From Poa pratensis (taxonomy: Eukaryota > Streptophyta > Magnoliopsida > Poales > Poaceae): a DNA stretch of 64,000 nucleotides. The notes beneath the pieces were generated by a model. The model did not search any database and had not been told where the DNA came from. It saw only the letters and a program-made list of their open reading frames with translations. The stretch covers positions 51,471,058-51,535,057 of the forward strand of contig CAMZMU010000027.1 of the NCBI GenBank assembly GCA_947311845.1, in the 5' to 3' direction. Position numbers and translations under genes: made by a program. Below, piece after piece: positions 41,950 to 52,238 of this stretch (positions are counted from its first letter, which is position 1; every line of letters starts with the position of its first letter).

Positions 41950-42462
41950 ATGGCCGAGTGGGGTACCGGCGCCACTAGCGGGGAGTCCGGCGGCGAAGGC
42001 CAACCACCGCTGTCTTCATCCTCGAGCGGCAATGGCTCGGATACGGCTTCTTCCGTCGAGCCATTGCCGTCCGAAGTCGAGCAACTCGAGCTCTTCTACG
42101 GGCTCGACGACACCCCTTCGCCGCGTTCCTCGTCGGACGTGGATACCCCCGCAGAGGAGGAGAAGGACGATGATGACGACAAGGAGGAGGAGGACGACGA
42201 CGACGACGAGGACGACATGCCCGATGGGAACGAGGCAGCCCCCGCATCTCCGTACGAGGTGTTGAACCCGCATGGAACCCCCTCCGAGGAGGAGGCAGCC
42301 GGCGGGGAGGAGAGCGAGGTCGCGCCCGCCGCCAAGGATGCGGCCGTCGATGACAAGGACGAGGACGGCGACGTCAAGAAGCCGAAGGCCCCCAAGCGTC
42401 CTCGCCAAGACGGCGATCACGTGGAAGCTTCGGCCTCCAAGAAGAAGAAGAAGGATGCATAG
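41950..42462 (+). CDS. Acidic nuclear-type protein of the 41624-44076 transposon, function unknown
   Basis: The 170-codon ORF starts at an ATG in the sequence GACGCCATGGCCG, a good plant start context. It has a Ser/Gly-rich N-terminus, a short hydrophobic helix (EVEQLELFYGL), a long Asp/Glu tract around residues 70-95, and a basic end with PKAPKRPR and SKKKKK that resembles nuclear localisation signals. The start context, the full-length open frame and the clear end support a real gene, but acidic low-complexity sequence can stay open by chance. I recognise no enzyme or DNA-binding domain. It points towards the minus-strand ORF that ends at 42873. Confidence 0.45.
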   Translation: MAEWGTGATSGESGGEGQPPLSSSSSGNGSDTASSVEPLPSEVEQLELFYGLDDTPSPRSSSDVDTPAEEEKDDDDDKEEEDDDDDEDDMPDGNEAAPASPYEVLNPHGTPSEEEAAGGEESEVAPAAKDAAVDDKDEDGDVKKPKAPKRPRQDGDHVEASASKKKKKDA

Positions 42463-42872
42463 ACCCTAGACTAGGCGGAGATAAGTACGCCGCATGTATT
42501 CCCTTGTAATTTTCATTTATTCAAACTTCATTCAAACGAGATTTAACAAACTTACAATTTCAAATTTAAACGAGATTTAACAAACTAAACCTAGACTAGG
42601 AGGAGAGAAGGGGGCCTATGCAGCTTCTCGCCAACCAATACACGCGCCGGCGAGGAGAAGAGATGCCGCTCCATGGCCGGCCGAAGGAGAGGAAGATGCG
42701 AACCAAGCCAAAGAATCATCAAGAGACTTGCATGCCTTGATGATCCGGCGCCGGGATCGCATCTTCCATTCCCATCGGCTACGGCCTTTAGAAACGTTCC
42801 GCCGGTTCCCCCAGATCATGGGCTCCAGCCTTGAGGAACGTCCCGTAGCCTCGGTGGGGCGTCGTTTTCGAT

Positions 42873-43478
42873 TTACCGCCGTGACATGCGGCGGGGCGTT
42901 TGATGGGAAGCCTCTTCGGCTTGCGCCACCCCTTTCTTCGGTGACAGCGACGCTGTTGCCCAAGATGCAGCTGGTTGTAGAGGCAGATCGGGCAGCTCGG
43001 GGTCGTCGTCGTCGTTGTCGTTGCCGTCCTCGCCGTCACGCTCGTCGTCCGTTGAGGACAACTCCGGCGTTGGCTCTCGTCGACCGCTACGACGCGCCTC
43101 GTACTCCTTGTTCACCACGGCGTGCCAGTAGGGCGCCGAGATGGAGTACTTGGGGTCGAGCTTTTGCTCGTACGGCATCTCCGTCCACTTGCGCCGGAGG
43201 AACTCGACGCGGTCCTGTCCGCTGAGCCGCGGCGCCACCGGAATGTTGGCGGCGCTCCTCACCCACCCGTCTGGAAGGGTGGCGTCGTCGTCCACCGGCA
43301 GCTGGTGGCGGCTGCTCAGCCGCGCGGTCTCCAGCGAGAGCACGTAGGGAGGCGCGTTCTCGGCCTCCTCGCGCCACATGCCTCGCTGGAACGCCTTGGC
43401 CATCTCCGCCTCCTCGTTGCAACGCCGGAGTTCCTCCAGCTGCTCGTGGCATTGCTGCCCGCCGGGGCTGCCCGCCAT
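42873..43478 (-). CDS. Putative protein of the 41624-44076 transposon, function unknown
   Basis: The 201-codon minus-strand ORF starts MAGSPGGQQCHEQLEELRRC. The middle part is not low-complexity: PPYVLSLETARLSSRH, LPDGWVRSAANIPVAPRLS, RVEFLRRKWTEMPYEQKLDP and PYWHAVVNKEYEARRSGR read like a folded, helical domain with several Trp and Tyr residues. An acidic DDERDGEDGNDNDDDD tract follows, then a Pro/Ala-rich tail. The Trp-rich core could bind DNA or protein, but I cannot place it in a family. It lies between the right inverted repeat and the convergent acidic ORF. Confidence 0.5.
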   Translation of the reverse strand: MAGSPGGQQCHEQLEELRRCNEEAEMAKAFQRGMWREEAENAPPYVLSLETARLSSRHQLPVDDDATLPDGWVRSAANIPVAPRLSGQDRVEFLRRKWTEMPYEQKLDPKYSISAPYWHAVVNKEYEARRSGRREPTPELSSTDDERDGEDGNDNDDDDPELPDLPLQPAASWATASLSPKKGVAQAEEASHQTPRRMSRR

Positions 43479-44079
43479 GGCGGCCTATGTTCTTGAGGGA
43501 GAGGGAGGGAGAAGAGATGGTGTGAGGAGAAGGGGCTGGGCTGCGTCGGGTTTTAAAGGCAGCCGGAGGAGCGGGGTTGGGTGGCCTGCATTAACGCGGC
43601 CACCGCTTCCCCTGGCCGCGCATTGATGCTGACGAAGCGTCTGCAGGGCGTCGCCGCGGCCAGCCGCTGCGACATCAACACGCGTCGCTTTCGTCTGCGC
43701 CATTGGAAGCGGCGCGGCATTATTGCGACGCGTCGCTTCGCTCTGCGCCCGCCAGGGGAACGGGTGCGGCGTTATTGCGACGCGTGATGACAGGCGTGGC
43801 GCCGTCTCGTCGCCTCGACATTAAACGCGGCGGAACGGCCTCCTGCGCAGCCTTCATTAACACGGGACGGGCACGTCGTGTGTATGACGGGCGGGCCAGC
43901 GCTGTTAGGGCCAGGTCCGAGGCGATGTCCGGCACCCCCTTGGAGGCCCTCCTGGAGGTGCCGGACACAAAATCGCTCGGAGTGAGGATTTGGGGGTGCC
44001 GCTGGTGGGCGTTTTTGGTGTTCGACCCCCCAAAGGCCTTTGGGGGGGTCCTTTAGAGGCCCCGGTGGAGGTGCTCTGA

Positions 44080-44507
44080 AGGTAAAACTGAAATCGGCGA
44101 CTGGGAATCAACTTAAAGCCCATGTTAGCTGAGGCGTACATGACAGTTTTCATCATGTTGATGGTGAGAATGAACGTCAGGTCGTTATTTCTGCCCCCTT
44201 CTTAAGCTTGTGAATTTCGCTCCTCTTACCGTGAAGTCTTTTGATTGACAATTACGGTAGTGGACCGAAATGTCTAGGTAGTGCTGCCATGTTCCCTCCT
44301 GCAGTTTCAATTCTATTAACGGTGTCCAATTAATCAAACTCTGCTTAGTACTACCATCCTATTGTATGTTGTTTCTGAATTTTCTTCTTACTTGAGAAGG
44401 TTGTTGTTATTTGATTATATTTGTGGGCAGCATTTTTTATCTCTAAAATCTTTATTAGTCTATCATATGCCTTTTTCTATACGCGAACTTTATCCTTTTA
44501 GAAAGAA
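44080..44507. other. Spacer between inverted-repeat transposon and Helitron
   Basis: A/T-rich sequence with no gene or repeat that I can support. Confidence 0.4.
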
Positions 44508-44519
44508 CTAGCTGGGTGG

Positions 44520-44538
44520 CCCGCGCAATTGCGCGGCT
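44520..44538 (-). other. Helitron 3' terminal hairpin
   Basis: GCCCGCGCAATTGCGCGGC on the plus strand is a near-perfect palindrome (stem about 8 bp). It sits 8 bases from the terminal CTAG at 44508-44511, the standard position for the Helitron termination signal. Confidence 0.75.
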
Positions 44539-47054
44539 AGCAATTTAATTATTATTTGTTTTCTTGTTGATGCCATATTTTTGAACGTTGAGAAGAAATA
44601 GTAAATATAAATGTTAAAAATAATTTGTGATTATGAGCTTCGTTAATGCTCACATGTTTTCATCTTGGTGCTAAAACTACTGTAAATTAGATACAAAAAC
44701 CAAAAAACATGATTGTTTATTCCTCTATGTTCTGTTGTGCAGCGGTCGAGTCTAACATTCAACTTATGTTCTTTTCTCAAAATCCAGCAATATATCTTCT
44801 AATCACTCATGAGTTATCTTTAAATGTCTAAGTAACATTTGCAAAAATCGGTAATACACCAAATTTATTCATTAGCGACATTTCTCACATATCAAACATG
44901 TGAATTGTAATACCTCCAAAACCATCCAATTTAATTTATTATTACTGAAGACAAAGACACAAACGAACATATATGGGTTAGAGTTTTATACATAGAGTTC
45001 ATTGCTTGAGGTTTTTAATAAAGCATTCTGTAATAAATATATTGACAAATCCATTGAATAACTTTTTCTGTGTGCTTCCAAGAAACTCCTGTTAACATGT
45101 CTTTGATATTATCCCGAGTTTGTATGCATATGTATCCATGCACATGTGACGTACATGTTTCTTATCTTTATATAATCATATTCTACCATCCTAAACAAAC
45201 CTTAAATCTTATACTACTTTTTACTATTAATCACGTTACTTGGGCATCATTAGTTTGAAAGTTTTTTCCAAAGTTTACTTTCCCTAGCTATAATTTATAA
45301 AAAGAGTTAGCCCTGTGTTTGAATTGCTTAATCATGTAAAATTTGTGCATATCTCAAGGTTGCTCAAATGTTAAATATAGTATTTTTTCTTTTTTGAAAT
45401 GAGTTTGTATACTGTAAGAAATGTGCATTTCCATGATTATTTTACCATGAAACCTCTCAATAATCCACATCTTATCACATATTTATGGTACAACTCATTA
45501 CCAGTGAGCATGTAAATTAATATTTTATCATGAAACTTCTCAACAATCTATGAGCAATGACCTATATCTTGAGCAAACAGGAAAATGCACAAAATATACG
45601 CTACCTGACATCCACCCAACAGATTTTAACGTACACAACCTCATTATTAAAAGCTCCACACATATTTTCCTTATGAAGGTGCGATCAGGTTTATGTGTTG
45701 GCACACTTCGCTGCAGTATTAGGAACAGAGTATGATAGATATATGTCTTTATTCATGGACATATATTGAGAAAATCAGCCGAAAGCATTTCTTCATAGTA
45801 TGCAGGTATGCTTGGGCTAATACTTGATCGAGAGAAAAAGCATGGGCTAAAAGAATATACTACTGCTGGTGAAAGAGGTACGTATATAGTATAATCTTAC
45901 TATTAATGTGCCAGCCCAAACCAATATCATATGCGTTGTTGGCCGGCTCCAGCTCTGAACAGCCTACAAATACGAAAATATGATTATCAGATTGTCATAT
46001 TTTGCTCAAGAAAACAAAATTGGCCACGTTTGATGGGACTCGCTTTTACCGTCTAATTTCACTGAGATGCCTGCTTAACCTGGCTGTAATACGTTCGGCC
46101 GACGTCGAGGTGAGTGACAAAAAATTCAATGCAGTTAAAATTGATTTCCGTTTAATGGCATAGAATACGTGCGAAATTGGATGAACAAAAAAACAAAACT
46201 AAAAGACCAATTATGCATGACCTATCATATGATTACTGACCAATTTTAGTGAAGACTGAAGAGTCGTAAATGCTTATGCACATAAACTTCTTTGGATTTT
46301 TCTTGTTCTTCAAATGCTCCAGTATGATACCGATGGCTAAACAGAACACTTGTTCACATATTAGAAAATTCCTGTCCAGGTCAATGTCGATTCCCTACAC
46401 CCTGGTTCAAAATACAAATTAGAGAGTATATCTGCATTAAAAAGGCAATAAATAACTTGAGTTCATAAAATTAAATCTAAGGAGATTCCGACAGCAATGA
46501 AACTATTTAAATCGTTCACTTATTCTATTTCAGCAATATTAAATGGGACAATATTTAAAAAGTTAAAACTCAGTTTTTGTGTGTACAGGGCAAGGATTAC
46601 AAAAGTATGTTTGACGGTGGCATTGGAGCTGAAAGGAAGGTAAAAAGATGTGAAACGACAGTTTCTAGGACAAATATTGTGCGCAATCAAGAAATTGAAA
46701 TAACACCCAGGAGCTGGCTCTTGGACATAAAAGAAGCAAGGCCCTAAATGCCACTACACTCGCTCTCTTGCACCTCCCAAATTAACTTGCATAAGTTCTT
46801 AATTGCTTGTATACTTTAATATTCCATCGTTGCAGACTATGTCTCTATCTGATGAAGAACACAGTAAACATATTTTACACAACTTCTTCAGCAAGCATGT
46901 TATTTTCACTTTTTTTTTTCACTCCTGTGGTAGCAAATTTTATAGAAAACTCATAGCCGCGACATGAATATACAGGCTATATCATATTGACATCAGGAAA
47001 CATAATTACCAGAAAACATAGTGTAACAACAACTTCCTCATTTCTCTAAAAAAA

Positions 47055-47545
47055 CGCTGGTCGTGACATGTGTAGCTAAGCGCCTCCCTAACTATTCTCA
47101 CCTGCAAAAAAATATAAAAGCAAAATTCAGTTAGGGCTGGCCATTAGCATTCACTAAGCGAGGAAAAAGTCATGTCATTGCACTCATTAAAAGATTTTCC
47201 AAATCTCAAAATTGTACATAAATCCTAGACTGTTGTCATACTTCCAATCAATGTTGCTTTATGCATATTTGGAACGAAACTAATAATGAAAAATGCTTGC
47301 TGCGACATGTGTAGCTAAGCACCTCCCTAGCTTATTTTGGCCTGCAAAACCAATTAAAAAATTCAGTTAGAGCTGGCCATGGATATTCACTAATCCGATA
47401 TAAGATTATGTGACTGTACCGAGTAAAAGTAGTTGGCCGTAAGCTCAGTTCACCTAAAACCTGAACTAATACACGGTAGAGAACAGTCAATGTTGCTTCA
47501 TACTCGTACATATTCAGGTAAAAACTAATACACGGTAGAGAACAA
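47055..47545. repeat. Duplicated blocks inside the Helitron
   Basis: CATGTGTAGCTAAGC(G/A)CCTCCCT with CTGCAAAA and TTCAGTTAG(G/A)GCTGGCCAT follow each other at 47067-47160 and again at 47308-47390. Later, AACTAATACACGGTAGAGAA occurs twice (47463 and 47523). No coding sequence is recognised. Confidence 0.65.
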
Positions 47546-47914
47546 TAGTATGTCCATGGCCGACTCATTTGTGTTTTTTATTCAGTTCAAAGTAAAAGAC
47601 GAGAAAAAAATAACGATCATTTTCTTCAAGGTCTAAATTTTGCCCCCCTGATTGTGTAGAGTTTCGACCTGAGCCTGAAAGACAAATACAGAAAAGTTAC
47701 AATTGAAGCGCTAATTAAACAACGAATCCAAACATCTTAGGGAGCACCACCATACGAACCCAAGAACAGACGGCTCTGTGGCGTCCGCCTGCTACCCAAG
47801 CAGGTGTTCTCCATGGCAACACAGGTGAACCAATTAAAAAACTGGAATCGGGAACTCCATGCCCTAGGAGGAGAAATTCTGGGGATGCGTGTAGTGTATC
47901 TATGTCCGCCACAG

Positions 47915-48120
47915 CCACGGTGCCTCCATTGTACTGTCAAGATGTAGTGAGCATGCACCAGGAGAGCGAGAGAGAAACTACTTGGAGCCATCGAGGTCAG
48001 CTTAAGCGCATCCGCGTCGTCGATGTCGATCTGGCCATGGTGCCTCCATTGTACTGTCAAGATGGAGTGACCATGCACAAAGATCAGCGAGAGAGAAACT
48101 ACTTGGAGCCAAATTACAGC
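47915..48120. repeat. 119-bp tandem duplication inside the Helitron
   Basis: GGTGCCTCCATTGTACTGTC starts near 47920 and 48039. The rest of the unit, including GAGAGAAACTACTTGGAGCC and CAGCTTAAGC, is also present twice. A third related TGCACGAAGTAGTATCCTAT pair, 25 bases apart, lies near 48726 and 48751. Confidence 0.7.
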
Positions 48121-48622
48121 TTAAGCTCCTCGCATGTGTACTTCTCTTCCGCGTCGTCGTAGTTGACAACCTCGGCGAACTGGATCCGTTGCACACGGGG
48201 CACCGCCGTCAATTGGATCCTTGAGGTGATCGATCCAATAGTCAAAGCTATGTATGAATCTCCATCTGTTGTTGATGGAACAAACACCCTCATTAAAAAT
48301 TGATCTCGTCGTCGCAAGCATTGCAGACTGGCCGCTAGCCGGCACGTCGGGCTGTACGACCGCCTACTTTGGTGGCTTATTTGCCCGGCGATGTGTTGAA
48401 CCAATTGATTGGCATCTGTTAATAATACAATCTCAGCTTCCCTATTACATAGCTAGCGGTGTGTTCCATCGTGTGCAGATCGACATAAAAACTGTTGTTT
48501 GGGCTGCGGCGGAGACGTCGGCTTCTCCGATCTTGATGGCGCCATTGGCCGCTTCAGAACTCAGTGGACGATTCTTTGCCTCTCGATTTCTGCCGCCGTT
48601 GCTGGTTGGCCACGAACCCTAG
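48114..48622. other. Possible captured gene fragment in the Helitron, unrecognised
   Basis: Both strands have open frames of about 100-120 codons here (minus 48404-48114, plus 48254-48622). The composition is less A/T-rich than the rest of the Helitron. I can name no domain. Helitrons often carry host gene pieces, but the evidence here is composition only. Confidence 0.25.
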
Positions 48623-49123
48623 CAGTCGTCAATTGGAAGGAATTTTTGGTTTCTATCTAGTTTAGGGCGTACGTACTCTCCGTGGACTCTTTTTTTTTTT
48701 GCATGACCGGTGGTTTCCCTTGGCTGCACGAAGTAGTATCCTATATGTGCACGAAGTAGTATCCTATTGTGGATGTTTCTCTATCAAAATTAACAGCTAG
48801 CCCACGTGTGTCTTTAAGACAATAGATCCAAACCGTTGGTTTATGCCAAGTTTAGACGGATCAATCTCCACCGTCCATTGTTTGTTGTCTTAATAATATA
48901 ATAGATACATGATCCTCATGATGCACTTGACGAAAGCCATCAATAAGACAGCCCTTGTGTCTTATTTGCTTCAAGGATGACCGTAATAAAGGATGTTTCC
49001 TTGCTGAATTTGGTACTGCCGCATAACATATATTTGTATCTTTTCTTCAATTAGGTTCTTGGAATGGAAGTTTCCTGCCGAGTTTGGTATTGTCACACGG
49101 AGCCTATGTCAAATGAGTGTAAA

Positions 49124-49345
49124 TATTACTTGCCTAAATAATCTGATGTTGGAGAAAATTCCTAAGGTTTCTTACATGACCCTTTTTTTCTACTCTATTT
49201 ATTTCACTAATGTATATGCTTATGGATGTGATATTTACTTGCCTAAATAATCTGATGTTGGAGAAAATTCCTAAGGTTTCTTACATGACCCTTTTTTCTA
49301 CTCTATTTATTCACTAATGTATATGATTATGGATGTGATATTGAC
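49124..49345. repeat. 109-bp tandem duplication, nearly identical copies
   Basis: ACTTGCCTAAATAATCTGAT starts at 49128 and again at 49237. Both copies continue through TTACATGACCCTTTTTT and ACTAATGTATATG with only a few differences. The stretch is A/T-rich and non-coding. The high identity marks a recent duplication. Confidence 0.9.
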
Positions 49346-49479
49346 GCCATTTCTCACTTGACTTGGTATGCGAAACTATTTTTTGTAGATTGAGTATCTC
49401 CATTACTTTTGTGTATCTTCCAGATCGCGCAACAACAATACCAAATTAATACAGTCGCCAAACTAAGAGTATATAGACA

Positions 49480-49838
49480 TGCATTGCTCGGCGGCGCGGT
49501 CGGGCTCTAGGTATCGGCCATGGAGGAAATTCGTGAATTTTGGTGGAGAGAAGAGAGGAGAGGGAGGGAGAAGGAGAAGGGCTGGCGGCGGCTGGAGAGG
49601 AGAGGCGCGACTAGGGTTTCCAGGAGGCGTCCGGGTGGAGGATTTAAGGAGGGGAAAAGGTGGAGGAGGCTCTGGTGGTTGCCACGCCATGTGCGTGCTC
49701 TCCTCTGTACGGAGAGGCAAGGTTTTACAAAATAACATTTTGAGCAAAACATGCAAGGTGATAGCAAAATGCATGATGACATGATTATGCAAAAAGAAAA
49801 AGAAATAAATCTAATTGGGGAAAACCTCGGATGTTACA
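49480..49838 (-). repeat. Possible LTR fragment, minus orientation
   Basis: On the minus strand the stretch starts TGTAACATCCGAGG at 49838, a form common at starts of grass gypsy LTRs. A TTAAATCC TATA-like box lies near 49640, followed by a CT-rich leader-like sequence. No second LTR or clear end was found, so this is a weak call. Confidence 0.35.
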
Positions 49839-50300
49839 TTCATCCACGGAAAGGAGAGAGAGAAGTCAAAGCAAATAAACAAGATAAGGGTGAGAGAGAA
49901 AGTGAGAGTAAGATGGTTTGTCTACTGATTTACCAATATCGAGGGACCCTAAAAAAATGAGCGGAACAACGGTGATAAATAGATGCCGTGGTAGCTAAAC
50001 TGAACTACAAGAAGCAACATCTGGCGGATATTTAGATCCTTTTTATAGGATGTCAATCAATAATAATGCATGTACGATCAAAAGAAATCATAAAGTATTA
50101 TTTTCTATCTAAATCTAGAGTTACAATGACAACAAATGGTATAGATTGATTTTAGAAATATTATATATGCTTGCTCGCATTTATGCATGAAATTTTTCAT
50201 GTAGATTTTTTTAATTCGATATATGTTTCGATGTACCTTCTGTAAAAATAACGTTGAATATTTTTAAAACTACAAATATGGTGTGAAAATTTACAAAGTA
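49839..50300. other. A/T-rich intergenic DNA
   Basis: No gene seen. The last part, with TACAAATATGGTGTGAAAAT, resembles the 3' subterminal region of Helitrons and leads to the terminus at 50361. Confidence 0.35.
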
Positions 50301-50311
50301 AAAAAAACGGA

Positions 50312-50360
50312 GTTATGCTGAGTTTGCTAGCCCGTAGCAACGCACATACATTTCAACTAG
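50312..50360 (+). mobile_element. Helitron-type 3' terminus, plus orientation (rest of element not defined)
   Basis: GCTAGCCCGTAGCAACGCAC leads to TTTCAACTAG, which then meets T. In grasses, GCCCGTAGCAACGCACGGGC plus CTAG is a frequent Helitron 3' end; here the right half of the hairpin is mutated. The start of this element was not located; the 5' end found at 48905 belongs to the minus-strand Helitron. Confidence 0.5.
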
Positions 50361-51346
50361 TTCCTATACATCGCCCTACGGCGACGCTCCAGGCGCGCGT
50401 CGCTGTAAGGTATGCGGTGCCTTCGGTTTAGTGGGCCGGCCCAGTTCGGTGCTTTTTTTCGCTATCCTTTTTTTAGTTATTTTTTTCTTTTCTGTTTTTG
50501 TTTTTGTTTTCGTTTGTTTTTTTTTCGAATTTTTCATGTTTTTTCAGAAATTGTTCAAAATAGAAATTTGTTCATATTCGAATATTGGTTCAGATTTGAA
50601 ATTTCCTTCAGACTCGAAATTCGAATTTTTGTTCCGATTTGAAATTTTATTTAGACTCGAAATTCGTTCAGATTCGAATTTTTGCTCAAATTCAAAATTT
50701 CGTTCACACTTGAAATTTGTTCAGATTCAATTTTTCTTCAGATTCGAAATTTTGTTCAGACTCAAAATTCGTTCAGATTCGAAATTTTGTTCAGAATCAA
50801 AATTTTGTTCAGACTCGAAATTCGTTCAGATTCGAATTTTTGTTCAGATTTGAAATTTCATTCAGATTCGAAATTTCGTTCAGACTCGAAATTCATTCAG
50901 ATTCAAATTTTTGTTCAGATTTGAATTTTCGTTCATACTCGAAATTCGTTCAGATTTAAATTTTCGTTCATACTCGAAATTCGTTCAGATTCGAATTTTT
51001 GTTCAGATTTGAAATTCGTTCAGACTCAAAATTTGTTTTAAATTTTAAATTGTTCGAATTTTAAATTTTATGCAAATTAAAATTTTGTTCTCATGCAAAA
51101 TTTGTTCTGATTTCAAAATTTGTTCAAATTCGAAGTTTGTTCAAATTTTTAAAAAATATCGGTCCAAAAAAATTCAAATTCAAAATTTTGTTCTGATTTG
51201 AAATTTGTTGAGTTTCCAGATGAAGAAAAAACATATTTTAAGTGCTAAAGAAGAAAACGTATAGTTTATTCGTTGGGCCAACCCATTAAGGAATCGCTTC
51301 AGGCGATCTGATCGAGTCGCGTCGCTGTAAAGCGACGTACAGGAGC
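50361..51346. repeat. Inverted-repeat unit filled with a degenerate minisatellite
   Basis: The left edge TTCCTATACATCGCCCTACG and the inverse of the right edge (GCTCCTGTACGTCGCTTTAC) are similar for about 28 bases. Each edge can itself fold: TCGCC with GGCGA on the left, TCGCT with AGCGA on the right. The motif also occurs at 39491. Flanking bases do not show a clear target duplication, so the transposon class is open. Confidence 0.5.
50545..51210. repeat. Degenerate minisatellite of TTCAGATTCGAAATT type
   Basis: Some 35-40 imperfect copies of a 16-17-base unit (TTCAGA(T/C)TCGAAATTTNG) follow each other. GTTCAGACTCGAAATTCG alternates with GTTCAGATTCGAATTTTTG, giving a 34-35-base higher-order pattern in places. 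AATTCGAATT and TTCGAA palindromes recur. Open frames across this stretch are products of the repeat and are not genes. Confidence 0.85.
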
Positions 51347-51579
51347 TCCCGTCAGGGAGTGCGGCGGTCCGAGGGAGAGCGGAGGGGATGATGGGCTTTG
51401 GTATTTGAATGGGCCAATTCTGTCTAGGTGCAGCTACTGGGCCATGAACTTAAAGCGCTACACAAGGCCTTACAAGCTAAATTGTTGTTTTCCCTAAAAA
51501 CAAAGAAAAGCAAAATTGTTGTTTTTGGCGTTTATTGTCTTTGTTCTATTGTATTTTGGAACCAGCACTAAGGAAAACT

Positions 51580-51920
51580 CCAACAAGATGACCCAAACGG
51601 ACATAAAATGTGGCAAGCGGATACCAATTGTCCGCCCGGTGCACTCAACACAAAGGACGCAACAAAATATTAAATGGAACAAAAAAGCATAACTTTAAAA
51701 TAAACCCTAGATCTACTACGGTGGCTGTCGGAGGCCTACTCGTCGTCGTCGACAAGGTCGATGAAGATTGTGGTGACCATGAGCACGTTGGTGACGGTGG
51801 CCATCTTGTCGCTGGCGCTGACGAAGAAGGCGCCTCATCCTACTTTCGTGGTCAGCCCAAGGAGGGACTTGAGTTGCCTCATATAATTTGTCGTCCGCCT
51901 CAGGAGAACATCTGAAGCGT
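51580..51920 (-). pseudogene. C-terminal coding fragment next to a MITE-like sequence, unrecognised
   Basis: On the minus strand, 51830-51720 reads AFFVSASDKMATVTNVLMV then TTIFIDLVDDDE and a stop, which looks like a protein C-terminus. The region at 51583-51650 (GACCCAAACGGACATAAAATGTGG, ...GTCCGCCCGG) has the GGACA...GTCCG character of small Harbinger-like elements. The upstream part of the gene is missing. Family unknown. Confidence 0.3.
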
Positions 51921-52233
51921 GACACCTTCAGGATAGCGACATCGGCTAGTAGCGGAGGCATGTAGGCATGTGGGAGAAAATTTATTGAACTCACGGAAAT
52001 AGATTTGCAATAAATAGGAAAGAAGACCTAACATTGAGAATAAGCTGAAAGGTTAGGGGTAATTTATAAAAAAAGTCAGCTTTTAAAAAAAAATCTTAGA
52101 AGGAGGGCAATTCAAAAATAATAAAACCCTAGACGAACGACTTCCTATTGGCTTTTCCTCCATTTCCGAACTTCATTATAGTTTTGAACTTTTGAATAGA
52201 CTATCCTAAAAATAAAGGAAAGAAACCTTCTTA
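51921..52233. other. Intergenic DNA
   Basis: A/T-rich with no supported feature. Confidence 0.4.
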
Positions 52234-52238
52234 CTTTA

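Larger units (their letters stand above)
41624..44076. mobile_element. Inverted-repeat DNA transposon with two convergent ORFs and hairpin subtermini (possibly PIF/Harbinger-related)
   Basis: The left end GAGCATCTCCACCGGGGG and the right end CCCCGGTGGAGGTGCTC are inverted copies. TGA flanks both (41621-41623 and 44077-44079), a 3-bp duplication. GAGCATCTCC-type ends are common in Harbinger-like and Tourist elements, whose duplication is usually TTA or TAA, so the superfamily is only probable. Just inside each end is a second inverted pair, TGTCCGGCACC with GGTGCCGGACA, able to fold into a hairpin (41656-41703 and 43928-43968). The interior has a plus-strand ORF at 41950-42462 and a minus-strand ORF at 43478-42873. 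No transposase is recognisable. Confidence 0.75.
44508..48905 (-). mobile_element. Non-autonomous Helitron, minus orientation
   Basis: Read on the minus strand, the element begins TCTATTATATTATTAAGACA at 48905, a typical plant Helitron 5' end starting with TC. It ends in CTAG at 44511-44508. Eight bases before that CTAG is the palindrome GCCGCGCAATTGCGCGGGC (44520-44538), the expected 3' hairpin. The flanking bases are A before the start and T after the end, which is the known AT target. There are no terminal inverted repeats or duplications, also as expected. At 4.4 kb with no Rep/helicase it is non-autonomous. The inside is A/T-rich at the 3' half and carries several short tandem duplications towards the 5' half. 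Confidence 0.78.

Noticed and set aside
48114..48404. Possible replication protein A-like piece in the Helitron
   Set aside because: No OB-fold motif could be seen; likeness was too weak to name.
50412..50959. Phe/Arg/Ser-rich frames of 76-140 codons (FRFEI, SDSKFCS repeats)
   Set aside because: They are translations of the A/T-rich minisatellite in successive frames, not proteins.
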